Shown here piece by piece: positions 6,581 to 8,089 of a stretch of 8,089 nucleotides of DNA; the stretch's first letter is position 1, and each line of letters starts with the position of its first letter. The stretch is taken from assembly GCA_005885115.1 (NCBI GenBank), contig VAXX01000434.1:1-8089 (forward strand), given 5' to 3'. The notes below the pieces were generated by a model. That model saw nothing but the letters and a program-made list of their open reading frames with translations. It did no database searches and was not told the DNA's origin. This stretch comes from Actinomycetota bacterium (GTDB lineage Bacteria > Actinomycetota > Actinomycetes > Mycobacteriales > Micromonosporaceae). The translations under genes and the position numbers were made by a program.

Positions 6581-6593
6581 AGTTCGGCGAACT
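6581..6593. repeat. Short inverted repeat between flavoprotein and SDR genes
   Basis: AGTTCG-G-CGAACT is a 6-bp perfect inverted repeat around one base, located 8 nt downstream of the flavoprotein stop codon and 34 nt before the SDR start. The one-base centre is too tight for an RNA hairpin as it stands, so a small operator is the more natural reading if it is functional. Confidence 0.35.
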
Positions 6594-6601
6594 ATGCCCG
6601 G

Positions 6602-8089
6602 TCAGGACGGAAGTTCGATGGACAGGCCATGCCGGAAGATGTTGCGCGGGTCGTACGCCTTCTTCACGGCCTGCAGGCGTGGGTAGTTGTCCTTGTAGTA
6701 CAGGTCGTGCCAGGTCGCGGTGGACTGGTTCCACACCGGATCCCGGGTGTCCACGTCCGCGTAGTTGATGTAGCAGCCGTCGGTCACGTCGTTCGGCACC
6801 GGCATGCCGCCGGTCTCCGAGAACGTCTCCTGGTAGCTCTGCCGGGCCCAGCCGATGTAGAGCGCGTCGTCGGCCGGGTCGGGCCACTGGACCGACCAGA
6901 GCAGCTTGAGAGCCGCCTGGCGGTGCGGCATGGCGGTGTCCGACGGGGCCACAGCGGCCGTCGCGCCCCCGTACGGGCTGATCACCAGGTTGATTTTCGG
7001 GTTGTTGATGTCGGCCCGGGTCAGTGCGTTGTACAGCCCGTTGAGCTGGGTCGGCGTGAAGGCGGACTTCATGTACGCCGACTTGTACTTGGCCCGCAGC
7101 GTCACGTCGTTGAGCAGCGCGTTGGTCGTACCGGTCTGCTCGGCGAACTGGAGCCACGGCTGCGGAACCTCGGCGACGAACGGCGTTGCGACCACGCCGT
7201 TGCGGATCGCGGCGAGGTAGTCGTCCAGCATGCTCTGCGCGTTGGACACGCTGGCGTCCACCGCGGACAGCAGCAGGAACTGACCGTTCGACTTGTGGAA
7301 TGCCTGGATGAGACTCACCAGGTTGCGGGTGGGGCTGGTCGGCGAGGAGTTGGCCACGTGCCAGTTGGCGTAGTTCTGCACGATCCGGTTGAAGTCGGCC
7401 TGGGTCAGGTCGGCCCAGTTCCAGGCGACGAAGCTGGACAGCACCTTCTGCGGCGGCTTGGGCAGCAGGTTGCGCGGGTCGGTGCCGGTGGCGCCGGGGG
7501 AGCGGAAGAAGTACCGGGTCACGACGCCGAAGTTGCCGCCGCCACCACCGGTGTGTGCCCACCACAGCTCGCGGTTGGGGTCGGTCTTCTCCCGGGTGGC
7601 CACGATCGCCTTGGCCTTGCCGTACGCGTCCACAACGACGACCTCCACCGCGTACAGGTGGTCGATGATCAGACCGTTGCGGCGGACCAGCCAGCCCCAA
7701 CCGCCGCCGGCGACGTGACCGCCGATGCCCACCGAGTAGCAGACACCGCCGGGCAGGATCACGCCCCAGGTCCGGTAGAGCTTCTTGTAGACATCCAGCA
7801 GGATCGCCCCGGGCTCGACCGCGATCGCGTTGAGTCCGGAGTGGTAGTAGATGCCTTTCATGTTGGTCAGGTCGATGATCGTCTTGACGTCGGCGTTGTA
7901 GGTGAAGTTCTCGAAGCAGTGTCCGCCGCTCCGGACGGTGAGCCGGCTTCCGCTGGTGACCGCGCTCTGCACGATCGGAGCGATCTGCGCCGGGTTATCC
8001 GGTACGTATACGGCGTTCGGGGTCGCGGTCCACCGGGTGTTCAGACCCATGATCAGGTCCGGGTACTGCTGATCGGCGGGGCCTACTCC
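6602..8089 (-). CDS. FAD-linked oxidoreductase, BBE type, probably bicovalent flavin (N-terminus outside window)
   Basis: The frame is open to the right edge. Reading continues upstream of ATG 8050 as ...PADQQYPDLIMGLNTRW, which fits the family's conserved start region, so 8050 is not the true start. Numbering from that Met for convenience, the FAD-binding (PCMH) domain spans about 1-185 and contains RSGGHCFENF, PGGVCYSVGIGGHVAGGG and HTGGGGGNFGVVTRY. The BBE domain closes the protein (DLYYKDNYPRLQAVKKAYDP, then NIFRHGLSI). His44 in RSGGH and Cys104 in GGVCYSVG match the residues that bind FAD twice in berberine-bridge-like oxidases; their 60-residue spacing equals that of His70/Cys130 in aclacinomycin oxidase AknOx, as I recall. 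Family members oxidise sugars, alcohols or polyketide glycosides with O2. Many are exported, but a signal cannot be checked here. The SDR gene lies 55 bp downstream. Confidence 0.92.
   Translation of the reverse strand, partial: GVGPADQQYPDLIMGLNTRWTATPNAVYVPDNPAQIAPIVQSAVTSGSRLTVRSGGHCFENFTYNADVKTIIDLTNMKGIYYHSGLNAIAVEPGAILLDVYKKLYRTWGVILPGGVCYSVGIGGHVAGGGWGWLVRRNGLIIDHLYAVEVVVVDAYGKAKAIVATREKTDPNRELWWAHTGGGGGNFGVVTRYFFRSPGATGTDPRNLLPKPPQKVLSSFVAWNWADLTQADFNRIVQNYANWHVANSSPTSPTRNLVSLIQAFHKSNGQFLLLSAVDASVSNAQSMLDDYLAAIRNGVVATPFVAEVPQPWLQFAEQTGTTNALLNDVTLRAKYKSAYMKSAFTPTQLNGLYNALTRADINNPKINLVISPYGGATAAVAPSDTAMPHRQAALKLLWSVQWPDPADDALYIGWARQSYQETFSETGGMPVPNDVTDGCYINYADVDTRDPVWNQSTATWHDLYYKDNYPRLQAVKKAYDPRNIFRHGLSIELPS

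Noticed and set aside
4873..6768. A 631-residue plus-strand frame spanning several genes
   Set aside because: It crosses the AT-rich control region, overlaps the secreted-protein gene in another frame, passes the hairpin at 5758-5801 and runs antisense to the SDR. No domain is recognisable.
6602..8050. ATG 8050 as the true start of the FAD oxidoreductase
   Set aside because: The frame continues to the window edge with family-like sequence (QQYPDLI before MGLNTRW), so the gene is cut by the edge and the start lies outside.

Overview
The window is very GC-rich and its real genes have G/C at almost every third codon position. This, together with the protein families present (delta-60 repeat protein, FN3-tailed beta-helix protein, BBE-type flavoprotein), points to a high-GC actinomycete. 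The frequent GTAC/TACCGG words would fit a Micromonosporaceae member, but that is only an impression. I see no rRNA, tRNA, CRISPR array, insertion sequence or phage gene.

Layout from left to right: (1) the 5' part of an unrecognised membrane protein gene on the minus strand, running off the left edge (1-625). (2) A 358-bp divergent intergenic region. (3) A plus-strand gene for a secreted seven-unit delta-60 / DUF5122 beta-propeller protein (984-2339). (4) A long hairpin (2343-2392) shared with the convergent neighbour. (5) A minus-strand gene for a secreted right-handed beta-helix protein with two C-terminal FN3 domains (4882 down to 2401). It is broken by a frame change near 3005, which puts the FN3 domains out of frame. 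It has a good sigma-70-type promoter at 4919-4948. (6) A divergent intergenic region with a conspicuous AT-rich stretch and an 18-bp inverted repeat (4991-5035). (7) A plus-strand gene for a secreted protein of unknown function (5048-5755). (8) A perfect 19-bp hairpin (5758-5801). (9) A minus-strand pair: a probable bicovalent FAD oxidoreductase entering from the right edge (8089-6602), then an SDR-family oxidoreductase 55 bp downstream (6546-5815).

Three consecutive genes (delta-60 protein, beta-helix/FN3 protein, unknown 235-aa protein) carry export signals. Each stands as its own transcription unit between hairpins or divergent promoters. This looks like a stretch of separate extracellular-protein genes rather than one operon. 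The flavoprotein and SDR are the only pair likely to be co-transcribed, and both are oxidoreductases; no substrate can be read from the sequence. I did not find convincing evidence of a new multi-gene system. The best leads are the frame break in the beta-helix/FN3 gene, the AT-rich palindromic region before the orphan secreted protein, and the flavoprotein-SDR pair.
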